This document shows positions 36,043-43,566 of a stretch of DNA of 64,000 nt, in pieces. The notes below the pieces were generated by a model. That model saw nothing but the letters and a program-made list of their open reading frames with translations. It did no database searches and had not been told where the DNA came from. The DNA comes from Ilyomonas limi (lineage in GTDB: Bacteria; Bacteroidota; Bacteroidia; Chitinophagales; Chitinophagaceae), in the NCBI RefSeq assembly GCF_005233845.1, contig NZ_SZQL01000007.1, positions 124,001-188,000 of the forward strand, read 5' to 3'. A program made the translations under genes and the position numbers. How positions within the stretch are numbered: position 1 is the stretch's first letter; each line of letters starts with the position of its first letter.

Positions 36043-36411
36043 ATGAAAAATGTATCATTTAAATTATTGCTGGCGGCAGCTTCGCTTGTTGCAATGTCTT
36101 ATTTACCTGCTTGTAAAAGCAAAACTGCCTCCGATGCGAATGCCGATTCTGCCGCGGCTCAATTACCCGATACCACAGTAATGACGGATCAGCCGGCTGC
36201 TACCGGCGGGCCGGTAACTATATCGCCTGACGACTCATTAACTAACAATTTAAAAGATGCCACCAAAGATTTTCCGGGTGTAACGGCAACAGTAAACAAT
36301 GGAGAGGTAACGCTTACAGGCACGATCAGCAGGGATAAATTGCCGCAGCTCCTGCAAAACGTTAATGCACTGCACCCCAAAAAAGTAAATAATAACTTAA
36401 CCATCCAATAA
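36043..36411 (+). CDS. BON-domain lipoprotein
   Basis: 122 residues. Lipobox LPAC follows the leader, then a Ser/Ala-rich linker (about 27-65) and a BON domain (about 66-122: LKDATKDFPGVTATVNNGEV, TLTGTISRD). BON domains bind membranes or phospholipids and are found in osmotic-stress proteins. It probably sits in the outer membrane. It is third in the operon, seven bases before the SH3 gene. Confidence 0.82.
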   Translation: MKNVSFKLLLAAASLVAMSYLPACKSKTASDANADSAAAQLPDTTVMTDQPAATGGPVTISPDDSLTNNLKDATKDFPGVTATVNNGEVTLTGTISRDKLPQLLQNVNALHPKKVNNNLTIQ

Positions 36412-36418
36412 AATAACT

Positions 36419-36835
36419 ATGACATTACAGGATAAATATAAAGAACTAATTGATGCAGCAAAAACTGCCGGTGTAAGCAACCTGCAGGTTCGCGAGCAAA
36501 ACAATGTATTGTATATAGATGGCACTACTAACAGCGGCGCGGTAAAAGATAATCTCTGGAATATTTATAATAAAATAGATCCCGATTACCGCTCCGGCGA
36601 TTTGGTGTTGAATATTGATGCCTCGGCAGCAGCAGGCACTAAGGCAAAGGTAACTACGCAGTCATCTAATCTCAACATCCGCAAAGGTCCTGGCACCGAT
36701 CAGGAGATTGTAGGTAAAGCTGCACACGGCGAGGTTGTAAATGTAATAAGCAAAGCCGATGACCAGTGGAGTCTTATTCGCACTGATAGTGGCATAGAAG
36801 GCTATGCGTATTCGCAATATTTGACGCAGGCATAG
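36419..36835 (+). CDS. BON-like/SH3-domain protein without a signal peptide
   Basis: 138 residues. The first ~70 are BON-like (VSNLQVREQNNVLYIDGTT), the last ~62 are a bacterial SH3 domain (SNLNIRKGPGTDQEIVGKA, ending GYAYSQYL), usually a peptidoglycan-binding fold. There is no visible signal peptide, odd for an SH3 protein, so it may act in the cytosol or be exported another way. It ends a four-gene operon with a clear terminator 7 bases later. Confidence 0.78.
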   Translation: MTLQDKYKELIDAAKTAGVSNLQVREQNNVLYIDGTTNSGAVKDNLWNIYNKIDPDYRSGDLVLNIDASAAAGTKAKVTTQSSNLNIRKGPGTDQEIVGKAAHGEVVNVISKADDQWSLIRTDSGIEGYAYSQYLTQA

Positions 36836-36841
36836 AAACAT

Positions 36842-36878
36842 AAAACGCTTACAGGATTCTGAATTCTGTAAGCGTTTT
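36842..36878 (+). terminator. Operon terminator
   Basis: AAAACGCTTACAG and CTGTAAGCGTTTT pair perfectly (13 bases) over an 11-base loop followed by T residues, right after the SH3-gene stop codon. Confidence 0.92.
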
Positions 36879-36897
36879 TAGTATAAAAGCAAATACA

Positions 36898-37152
36898 CTA
36901 ATGAAAACCGCTACTGTTCCATGCTATGGAGCAAACAGAAAAGCCAATAACCAATACAATGGCAAATGATAAAAGAAATGCCTGACCAAGTGTTCGGGTT
37001 TCTTTTGGGAAGACCATCCCTATACCTAATAAGAGTTGTATTATCAATCCAAAAAACCATACTACAAACATTTCCTGTACTGCAAAACACAACAGAATAA
37101 ACAGCACATTGGCACCGGTAATGATTAAAGTATATTTCCAGAATTGATTCAT
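36898..37152 (-). CDS. Small membrane protein (three helices) at end of the Lgt-like/radical SAM operon
   Basis: 84 residues, three hydrophobic segments (TLIITGANVLFILLCFAV, VVWFFGLIIQLLLGIGMVF, AFLLSFAIVLVIGFSVCSI), no known family. It starts 24 bases after the radical SAM stop and is likely in the same transcript. Function is unknown; a membrane partner or scaffold for the neighbouring enzymes is an inference from position only. Confidence 0.6.
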   Translation of the reverse strand: MNQFWKYTLIITGANVLFILLCFAVQEMFVVWFFGLIIQLLLGIGMVFPKETRTLGQAFLLSFAIVLVIGFSVCSIAWNSSGFH

Positions 37153-37175
37153 AAAAAAGCAGTCTAAAGATTAAT

Positions 37176-38576
37176 TTACAAACTCACTCTTTCCTGTTGC
37201 AATGCTTCAAGATACACCTGTTTTTCATCTCTGTAAAACAGATTCATCGTTTCAAACGGAATTATTCTTCCATCTTTATGCACAATATGAACGCAGCTCT
37301 TTTTAATCGCGCGTACATCAAAGTCATAAGCATCTATAAACCGCATAATGATAATACGGAATAAATTGTTGTAATCCAATCCTGGCGCATGTATCTGCGG
37401 CAGGCAGCACAACAGCTCTTTAAAATTGTTTTGCACTTTATCTACCGAAATACCGGTGCTAAATATCTTCAGCATTTGCTGGTGCAATTGCTCATCCTGT
37501 TCATACACAATGGTATTGCGGCTGTTGTTCAGCAAATGCGCCGGGTCCACATATCTGGTCATTGGAAAAACTTTGCCCGCCAGTTTCAGCGCGTAGCCCA
37601 TTACCAATGCATCGGGGTTGCAGGGCACAGGTATTAAATCGTTGGGTTGAAAAACGGTGGTTTGTTCCAGTATTTTCTGCCGTACATCCGTCATGGTAAT
37701 GCGATCTGTTGCCGGGTTGAAATTTTCGGTACGCCCGGCTATCTGTACCGGTTGAAAAGTAACACCGCGCACACAAGGCTGCTGCAATGCAAAGTCAATA
37801 ATTTTTCCAATCTCATCATCATTTACACCTTTTTGCAGCGTAACTACCAGCGTAGTAGATACATTGAGCTTGTTTAAATGATCCAATGCTTTCCTGCGTA
37901 TACCGGTTAAATCTTTACCGCGCATTGCCTGCAAAGCTGCTCCTTCAAAAGAATCAAACTGCAGGTATATTTCAAAATCGGGCATATAGCCAGCAAGCCG
38001 CTTTGCAAATTCCACATCTCTGGCAATGCGAATGCCATTGGTATTTACCATCAAATGCTTGATGGGCTTTCTTTTGGCAATGTCCAATATCTCAAAAAAG
38101 TTGGGATGAATAGTAGGCTCGCCGCCGCTTATTTGCACTACATCGGGCGCGCCTTCATTTGCAACCACAATATCCAGCATACGTTCTATCTCTTCAATGG
38201 TACGGTGCCTGCCATAGTGCGGCGAACTCATAGCATAACAGGCAGGACATGCAAGGTTGCAGCGGTCGGTAATTTCTACTACGGTAAGGCAACTGTGCTG
38301 CTCATGATCGGCACATAAACCACAATCGTAAGGGCAGCCATAATGTGCACGTGTGTTGAATTGTAGCGGCATTTCGGATGCTTTGTTGTAATTGCGGATG
38401 TTCTTGTAATATTCCACATCGGTTGCTATCAGCACTTTGCTAAAGCCGTGCTCTTTGCAGCTTTTTAGCATATATACCTTGTTGTTTTCAAACACAATCT
38501 TCGCATCAATTCTTTTTAAACAAACAGGGCACAGGCTGATTGTAAAATCGTAGTATGTATAAGGGCGTTCAGGCAT
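37176..38576 (-). CDS. Radical SAM protein of the MJ0619/Tes-like group
   Basis: 466 residues. The radical SAM cluster is CNLACPAC (Cys106, 110, 113) with GGEP at 151-154 for SAM binding. Before it are a zinc/iron-like motif (CPVC at 16-19 with CKEH at 40-43) and a second cluster (CPYDCGLC at 81-88 with Cys96). More Cys residues follow (319, 390, 391, 428). This order, an N-terminal rubredoxin-like motif, auxiliary cluster, SAM cluster and C-terminal Cys, matches the archaeal group that includes methanopterin methylase MJ0619 and tetraether lipid synthase. Its start overlaps the Lgt-like stop by 8 bases. The substrate is unknown. Confidence 0.82.
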   Translation of the reverse strand: MPERPYTYYDFTISLCPVCLKRIDAKIVFENNKVYMLKSCKEHGFSKVLIATDVEYYKNIRNYNKASEMPLQFNTRAHYGCPYDCGLCADHEQHSCLTVVEITDRCNLACPACYAMSSPHYGRHRTIEEIERMLDIVVANEGAPDVVQISGGEPTIHPNFFEILDIAKRKPIKHLMVNTNGIRIARDVEFAKRLAGYMPDFEIYLQFDSFEGAALQAMRGKDLTGIRRKALDHLNKLNVSTTLVVTLQKGVNDDEIGKIIDFALQQPCVRGVTFQPVQIAGRTENFNPATDRITMTDVRQKILEQTTVFQPNDLIPVPCNPDALVMGYALKLAGKVFPMTRYVDPAHLLNNSRNTIVYEQDEQLHQQMLKIFSTGISVDKVQNNFKELLCCLPQIHAPGLDYNNLFRIIIMRFIDAYDFDVRAIKKSCVHIVHKDGRIIPFETMNLFYRDEKQVYLEALQQERVSL

Positions 38577-39339
38577 ATATTTTTATTAAAGGATAAGCCA
38601 TTAATTTTTTAGGATGCAGCATATAACGATAATAATAAATCAATCCTGCTATGCAGGTAAGCTGTATGGTAGATAACCCAAATATTAATGTATAATGTGG
38701 TTTTATAAAATCGAGCATTAACCGGAACAAAAGATAAGCCATCATAAACAGCTTGAACAACGCACCGTTTTGCAACGGATAAGTATTATTTATCTTAATT
38801 AAAGCCAACCACAGCAACAGCAAAAAAACAATCTCATACAAGCTAACCGGATGCCGCAACAAACCGTCGCCCAGGTTCATTGCCCAAAATACATGTGTAG
38901 GCAAACCGTATGTTTCTTCGTACACGCCCATGCTAAAACAGCCGATGCGCCCGATGATTATTGCCAAAATAAGCGGGTACGTAAACAGGTCGCCGGAAGA
39001 AGTAGGCTCACCAATAATTTTCTTCATTAATTCTACGCCAAACAAACCGCCAAGCAGTCCGCCAACAATTGTTTTATTGGTATAAAAGTACAGCCATGTA
39101 TTACCCGCATTCAACAGATCATGCACATTCTCCAACCCGCCAATAAACCGGCTGCCAATAACAGCGCCGAAAATGGCGCCGATAATTATCCAGATACGGT
39201 TAGGCGATTCAATTTTATCACCTTCTTTCTTTCTTAAGTATAAAAAATACCGGAAACCTGCAAACATGCCGAGCGACTCGGTAATTGTATGCAGATAGAT
39301 GGCATTGCTGCCAACAGGTATTTGTACAGGAAAATGCAA
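38569..39339 (-). CDS. Lgt-like (prolipoprotein diacylglyceryl transferase-related) membrane protein
   Basis: 256 residues with seven membrane helices, from a TTG at 39339; no ATG is available before the LHFPVQIP start typical of Lgt, and a stop lies eleven codons upstream. It keeps the Lgt scaffold (GRIGCF and RHPVSLYE). However the Lgt signature GRxGNFxN reads GRIGCFSM, and the conserved SFHGG segment reads TIVGG (no His). It may be a paralogue with another substrate rather than true Lgt. It is translationally coupled to the radical SAM gene. Confidence 0.8.
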   Translation of the reverse strand: MHFPVQIPVGSNAIYLHTITESLGMFAGFRYFLYLRKKEGDKIESPNRIWIIIGAIFGAVIGSRFIGGLENVHDLLNAGNTWLYFYTNKTIVGGLLGGLFGVELMKKIIGEPTSSGDLFTYPLILAIIIGRIGCFSMGVYEETYGLPTHVFWAMNLGDGLLRHPVSLYEIVFLLLLWLALIKINNTYPLQNGALFKLFMMAYLLFRLMLDFIKPHYTLIFGLSTIQLTCIAGLIYYYRYMLHPKKLMAYPLIKIYA

Positions 39340-39920
39340 ATCTGCTGATTTAAAGTCAAATATATTCCTTTACTATCAGCGGAGGAACAGCTTATGCTAT
39401 TTTCAAATAAGTTGTAAAAGTTGCACGCTGCAAGGAGAGAGCAAAACCTGCCCGTAACACTTCTTAATTGAAAGCTGTATAAAAACCTGTTTGAATAGCG
39501 TAAAGTAACAAGGCTCAACGAAGAGCAGGTTTGGATATATTTCTTGAAGATTTCAATAAGTAAGTAGTCTGATAATTTTAATAATCGAAGTCATCATTCC
39601 GCAATTGCTCCTGATAGCAGTCAGCCGTACTTTCAATCCTGTGGGCGCTTTGTGTGGAATCTGTGGATTGCCTTTACTTACAAGGAATTGATAGAAAGAA
39701 TACCCGCCGTTATTTGCATCAGCGTTGATTTTACTACTGCCCACAAATTTTGCACAAAGCCCCGCAATGTATGATTGTAATTAAATCCTGCTGCCGGGGG
39801 CTTGCTCATGGCGTGACATAATAACGGGCAGCTTAGGTTTCTGTTCGCCTGTTTAAAAACTCCAACTGTTACTGTGTACGATTCACAAAAGAAAAGAGCA
39901 AGCTTTTCAGGAGATTATTT
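39340..39920. other. Intergenic stretch without a recognised gene
   Basis: 581 bases. A 63-codon minus-strand frame ending at 39553 has protein-like composition in part (KINADANNGGYSFYQFLV) but begins with GTG after an upstream stop and matches no family I know. It may be a gene remnant. Promoter elements for the Lgt-like operon must lie near 39340-39450, none clear. Confidence 0.4.
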
Positions 39921-40373
39921 CTATTCATTTACCGCTTTCCATACTACATTAGGTACATCTAAAAGGTACTTAAAATCGCCACGCAGTGCCTTTAAAGCAT
40001 ACTTTTCCTTATCTATTTCCGTCTTGGTTCTAAAGCCTAATTTACGCAACAAAGGTACCGCTGGACTATTGCCTTGCAAAGCCTGGCCGGCAAGCAACGC
40101 ACCGGCACCCAATGCCAGCAACAGCCACAAGCGGCTGCGTGTAAGGCCAAACGTCACACCTATCATTGCCCAGGCGGCAGCATTAAACTCCAGCATCCGT
40201 TCTATATCCCATTCTTCCTCTAAATCCATCAGCCGCTGGTCAATGGCGCCCCTGTTCTGATAATAATGATTTATACTCTTTAAAGTTTGTATATCACTTT
40301 CGTTGCTCGCTTCTAATGAAATCGGATCGCCTATTTGTTCGTTTGTTGTCATAAAAAGCTTTTCTTTTTCCAT
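39921..40373 (-). CDS. DUF2892-like membrane protein
   Basis: 150 residues. The segment EWDIERMLEFNAAAWAMIGV, followed by two hydrophobic stretches (about 60-100) and FRTKTEIDKEKYALKALRGDF, matches the DUF2892 family (YgaP-like membrane domain) as I know it in Bacteroidota. It is probably an inner-membrane protein of unknown function. An ATG eight codons in is an alternative start. Confidence 0.65.
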   Translation of the reverse strand: MEKEKLFMTTNEQIGDPISLEASNESDIQTLKSINHYYQNRGAIDQRLMDLEEEWDIERMLEFNAAAWAMIGVTFGLTRSRLWLLLALGAGALLAGQALQGNSPAVPLLRKLGFRTKTEIDKEKYALKALRGDFKYLLDVPNVVWKAVNE

Positions 40374-40544
40374 TCAGATTTCATACCAAGATAAGGAGCA
40401 ACATGCAAGGATACAAGATTCAAGCTGTAAGTTGGGGGAGTTTGATTTAATACTTTCACTACAGAGAGCAAATGAACCAGTGTTTACGCAAAGTAGTTTT
40501 CCCTGCGAAGCCCGGCTTTCTTTACCCTCTGCGGTAAGAAAAAT

Positions 40545-40574
40545 AAAAAAGCCACCTAAAAGGATGGCTTTTTT
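40545..40574 (-). terminator. Terminator of the desaturase gene
   Basis: AAAAAAGCCA and TGGCTTTTTT form a stem around CCT/AGG; T-runs occur on both strands, so it may act in both directions. It is 26 bases past the desaturase stop. Confidence 0.88.
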
Positions 40575-40600
40575 ATTTATAAGTTACAGGCAAATGCTGT

Positions 40601-41668
40601 TTAAGAAGCTTTTCCCATTTCTTTTAAAAATGAAATGTGCGAAGCTACAGCCTGGTGCATACGGCGGTATTCTACATACACTACACCATGCTCCTTGCAA
40701 GCCTGCTTAATAATTTTGCTGATGGCAGGATAATGTATATGCGAAATTTTGGGGAATAAATGATGCTCTATCTGAAAGTTCAATCCACCCACATACCACG
40801 AAATAAATTTGTTGCGCGTAGCAAAATTGGCGGTTGTCTTCAACTGGTGGATAGCCCATTCGTCTTCCAGCTTGTGGGTAACAGCATCGGGCACCGGGAA
40901 CTGCGTATGCTCTACCGTATGCGCCAACTGGAATACAATGGAAATAGTAAAACCTACACACACCGTGAAGACCGTGTAACCAATCAGCCAGTTCATAAAG
41001 CCAACCTGCCAGATAGGAATTACAATAAACAAACCATAATGCGCAATCTTGAAAGCCCAGAAAGCAATATGATCTTTTACGCTCATTTTCTTAAGTGGAA
41101 TATCACCAATCTTTTTTGTAAAATACTTGCGGTAATCGCTCATCATGGTCCAGTACAGGTGCAGGAATGCATAAAACACCCAGAAGTATAAATGCTGAAA
41201 ACGATGAATTTTATAGTGTTTTTGTGTAGGTGCCATACGCAAAATGGGCTTCGCATCAATATCATCATCAATGCCATCCACATTGGCATACGCGTGATGG
41301 ATAACATTGTGTTTCATATTCCACATAAACTGGCTGGCACCAATGAATTCGGCTACATTTGATGCTGTTTTATTCAACCATTTATACTTGCTAAAACTAC
41401 CGTGGCTGCCATCGTGCATAATATTGAACCCTATGGCTGCTGTAATAAAACCCAGCAAAGCACTATACAATAAAGCTAATGGCCAATTTGGCGTAAAAAA
41501 TACTAAATGTACATAGATGTAAATAAGCGAGGTTACCAAAATCAGGGCTTTGGCAATCAATCGCCAGCCGCCGGTAGTTTCTTTGCCGGTAGCATCAAAA
41601 TACTGGTTAATTCTTTTCTTCAGTTCTACGTGAAAAGACTGCTTGGGATTTGCAAACTTGGGTGTCAT
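40601..41668 (-). CDS. Fatty acid desaturase (membrane, acyl-lipid/acyl-CoA type)
   Basis: 355 residues with four membrane helices. The three His boxes of membrane desaturases are present: HDGSH (85-89), HNVIHH (120-125) and QIEHH (near 303-307). The Gln in the third box is typical of front-end (delta-5/6-like) desaturases, but no cytochrome b5 domain is attached. It uses a diiron centre and O2 to insert a double bond into acyl chains of membrane lipids. Regiospecificity cannot be inferred. Downstream terminator; upstream is BshB1 on the same strand (57 bases), so they may be co-transcribed. Confidence 0.93.
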   Translation of the reverse strand: MTPKFANPKQSFHVELKKRINQYFDATGKETTGGWRLIAKALILVTSLIYIYVHLVFFTPNWPLALLYSALLGFITAAIGFNIMHDGSHGSFSKYKWLNKTASNVAEFIGASQFMWNMKHNVIHHAYANVDGIDDDIDAKPILRMAPTQKHYKIHRFQHLYFWVFYAFLHLYWTMMSDYRKYFTKKIGDIPLKKMSVKDHIAFWAFKIAHYGLFIVIPIWQVGFMNWLIGYTVFTVCVGFTISIVFQLAHTVEHTQFPVPDAVTHKLEDEWAIHQLKTTANFATRNKFISWYVGGLNFQIEHHLFPKISHIHYPAISKIIKQACKEHGVVYVEYRRMHQAVASHISFLKEMGKAS

Positions 41669-41725
41669 GCTAACTATCTGTTATACTGGTTCTTGGTAAG
41701 TGTTTATCTATTCTGTTATCATATC

Positions 41726-42454
41726 TCAGGTCACATTATTAATAATATTATCAAAGCTGGTAATGCCTATCATTTTTTGTGTAATGTAGCCTTCGGCAAA
41801 ATTTACGCCAATACGTTTGCCAAACATCAGGGCGCGTGCGCGTATCACATCCATAAAGTCGGGATTAGAAATATACGTTGCCGGCTCGCTGGTATCTGTT
41901 GTATTAAACTGTGTGCCATAACAAAGTACAGCTTTCATCTTTTGCTCAAAATAAGGCGAGATGTCGTACACAAAATCCGGCTTTAAATAGCGGTCTTGTA
42001 TGTAGTGAAATACCTGTGCCGGCCGCCAGCTTTCCTGTGGTTGTCCGTCTAATGTTGTTACTACTTTTCTTAAGCCCGATAAAAAAGCGGCATCCGAAAT
42101 AAGTTTGGAGCTACGCCCGTGGTCGGGATGACGATCTTCGGGCGCACTGCAAATAACTATTTGAGGCTGGTACTTACGGATAGCAACAATAATCTTACAG
42201 AGATTAGCTTCGTTATGTTCAAAAAAACCATCTGCCATGCCTAAATTTTCGCGGGCATGAACGCCCAACACTTCAGCCGCGGCAGTGGCCTCTTTAGCAC
42301 GGATTTCAGCAGAGCCGCGTGTGCCCAATTCGCCACGGGTAAGATCTATTACTGCTACTTTTTTGCCTTCGGCAATAGCTGCTATCAGCGTGCCACCGCA
42401 ACCTAATTCCAAATCATCGGGGTGCACGCCAAAAGCCAGAATATCTGCTTTCAT
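41726..42454 (-). CDS. bshB1: Bacillithiol biosynthesis deacetylase BshB1
   Basis: 242 residues of the LmbE/PIG-L zinc deacetylase fold. The metal motif is HPDD at 11-14, with a second His cluster in PEDRHPDHGRS, and RGELGTRGS is a family signature. It removes the acetyl group from N-acetylglucosaminyl-malate during bacillithiol synthesis, which is typical of Bacteroidota. It is cytosolic. The other bsh genes are not in this window. Confidence 0.9.
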   Translation of the reverse strand: MKADILAFGVHPDDLELGCGGTLIAAIAEGKKVAVIDLTRGELGTRGSAEIRAKEATAAAEVLGVHARENLGMADGFFEHNEANLCKIIVAIRKYQPQIVICSAPEDRHPDHGRSSKLISDAAFLSGLRKVVTTLDGQPQESWRPAQVFHYIQDRYLKPDFVYDISPYFEQKMKAVLCYGTQFNTTDTSEPATYISNPDFMDVIRARALMFGKRIGVNFAEGYITQKMIGITSFDNIINNVT

Positions 42455-42548
42455 AAAGACGCAAAAGTACGGCGTATAAAAGCAACTTGCCGTTAAAGTT
42501 GGATATTATTTCAGTTTGATAGCGTGTAGTATAAAGAGCAAAAGTTAC

Positions 42549-43157
42549 TTAGCCTCTCCGGTGTCCGTACATTCTTTCCACATCCACCACGATAGATTCC
42601 ATAGGTTTATCTGTACCATTGGGGTCGTATTGCTGCCTGAGGTTGCTGCCAAACACTACAGCCACCGTTTGCCAAAAGCCTGCTGAAAAGCCGCCTTTGT
42701 ATTCCTGTATTATTTCGTAGCAGTTATTGCCGGTTTGGCGGTAAATGAGTTTCATTAATACTTTGCCCTGATAAACAGATAACTGCGTGAGCTTATCTGC
42801 AAACTCTTTTTTCAATTCTTTTTCGTGTGCTTTTATAATGGCTTTGCGCTTCTTCTTATCCGTTACATTCGCCAGCTCGGCATTGATCTGATTCATTATC
42901 GCACTTGCTTTTATAGCATACGGATAAGTAACATACACCGCATTGCGCAGGCGCGTCCATTCGGCAGCCATGCGGCGGCTCTTCCTTGTTTCCCGGGTAA
43001 CCGTAAGGTAAGGCGGCAGCCAACTGCAGGGGATGGTATCGCCATTGGCTTCTATACAGGCGCCCACGCGGATGGTATCGTAAGGACCAGTGCCATTTTG
43101 TGCTATAGTCATTGTATTCAGCAGCAGTAAAAAGGCTGAAACAAGAAGGGCTTGCAT
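42549..43157 (-). CDS. Exported DUF4294-family protein
   Basis: 202 residues from the ATG at 43157; a GTG eight codons up is less likely. Signal peptide (about 1-19, ending TIAQ). The core with GACIEANGDTIPCSWLPPY and RLRNAVYVTYPYAIKAS is typical of DUF4294, found mainly in Bacteroidota and uncharacterised. The protein should be envelope-located. Fairly sure of family, no function known. Confidence 0.75.
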   Translation of the reverse strand: MQALLVSAFLLLLNTMTIAQNGTGPYDTIRVGACIEANGDTIPCSWLPPYLTVTRETRKSRRMAAEWTRLRNAVYVTYPYAIKASAIMNQINAELANVTDKKKRKAIIKAHEKELKKEFADKLTQLSVYQGKVLMKLIYRQTGNNCYEIIQEYKGGFSAGFWQTVAVVFGSNLRQQYDPNGTDKPMESIVVDVERMYGHRRG

Positions 43158-43297
43158 AATATGTTTTCGGGCAAAAAGCACGTATGTAAAATTAGGAATC
43201 CGTTTTTTATTTAATACTTTGGGCGTAGATAAAGTTGAGGGTTTCGGTGTTATGTTTTTTATAAAGTTTGTGGGGAATGGGATAATACTTTTACACT

Positions 43298-43483
43298 ATG
43301 GCAGTAGAAGAATTAAATAAATATGAAGTATCAATTACTATTTTTGATAAAAGCTGGAACAATCAGCGTCCAGATTTATTTCATGAAAAACTGGCGAAGG
43401 ATAAAGAGATATTAGGTGGAGGGAGGATTGTAAAAACAGATTCTTTTTATTTTTCTGGTGCTATACTTTTCTATAGAATATAG
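43298..43483 (+). CDS. Hypothetical small protein
   Basis: 61 residues with ATG start and plausible composition (MAVEELNKYEVSITIFDKSW), no signal peptide or membrane helix. It lies between the DUF4294 gene and rpoB, on the opposite strand from both. No family recognised; it could be a chance frame or a gene remnant. Confidence 0.35.
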   Translation: MAVEELNKYEVSITIFDKSWNNQRPDLFHEKLAKDKEILGGGRIVKTDSFYFSGAILFYRI

Positions 43484-43515
43484 AAATTAACTGTGAACAC
43501 TTTATAAACAAAAAC

Positions 43516-43541
43516 CGCCGCTCTCATCACTGAAAGCGGCG
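43516..43541 (-). terminator. Rho-independent terminator of rpoB
   Basis: CGCCGCT and AGCGGCG pair over a 12-base loop; read leftward, GGTTTTTGTTTAT follows. It begins 25 bases after the rpoB stop, so rpoB transcription should end here. Confidence 0.85.
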
Positions 43542-43566
43542 ATTATATTTTACATCTTAAAAGGAT

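Noticed and set aside
39553-39744. 63-codon minus-strand frame in the gap after the Lgt-like gene
   Set aside because: GTG start, no family match and no start signals; at most a gene remnant.
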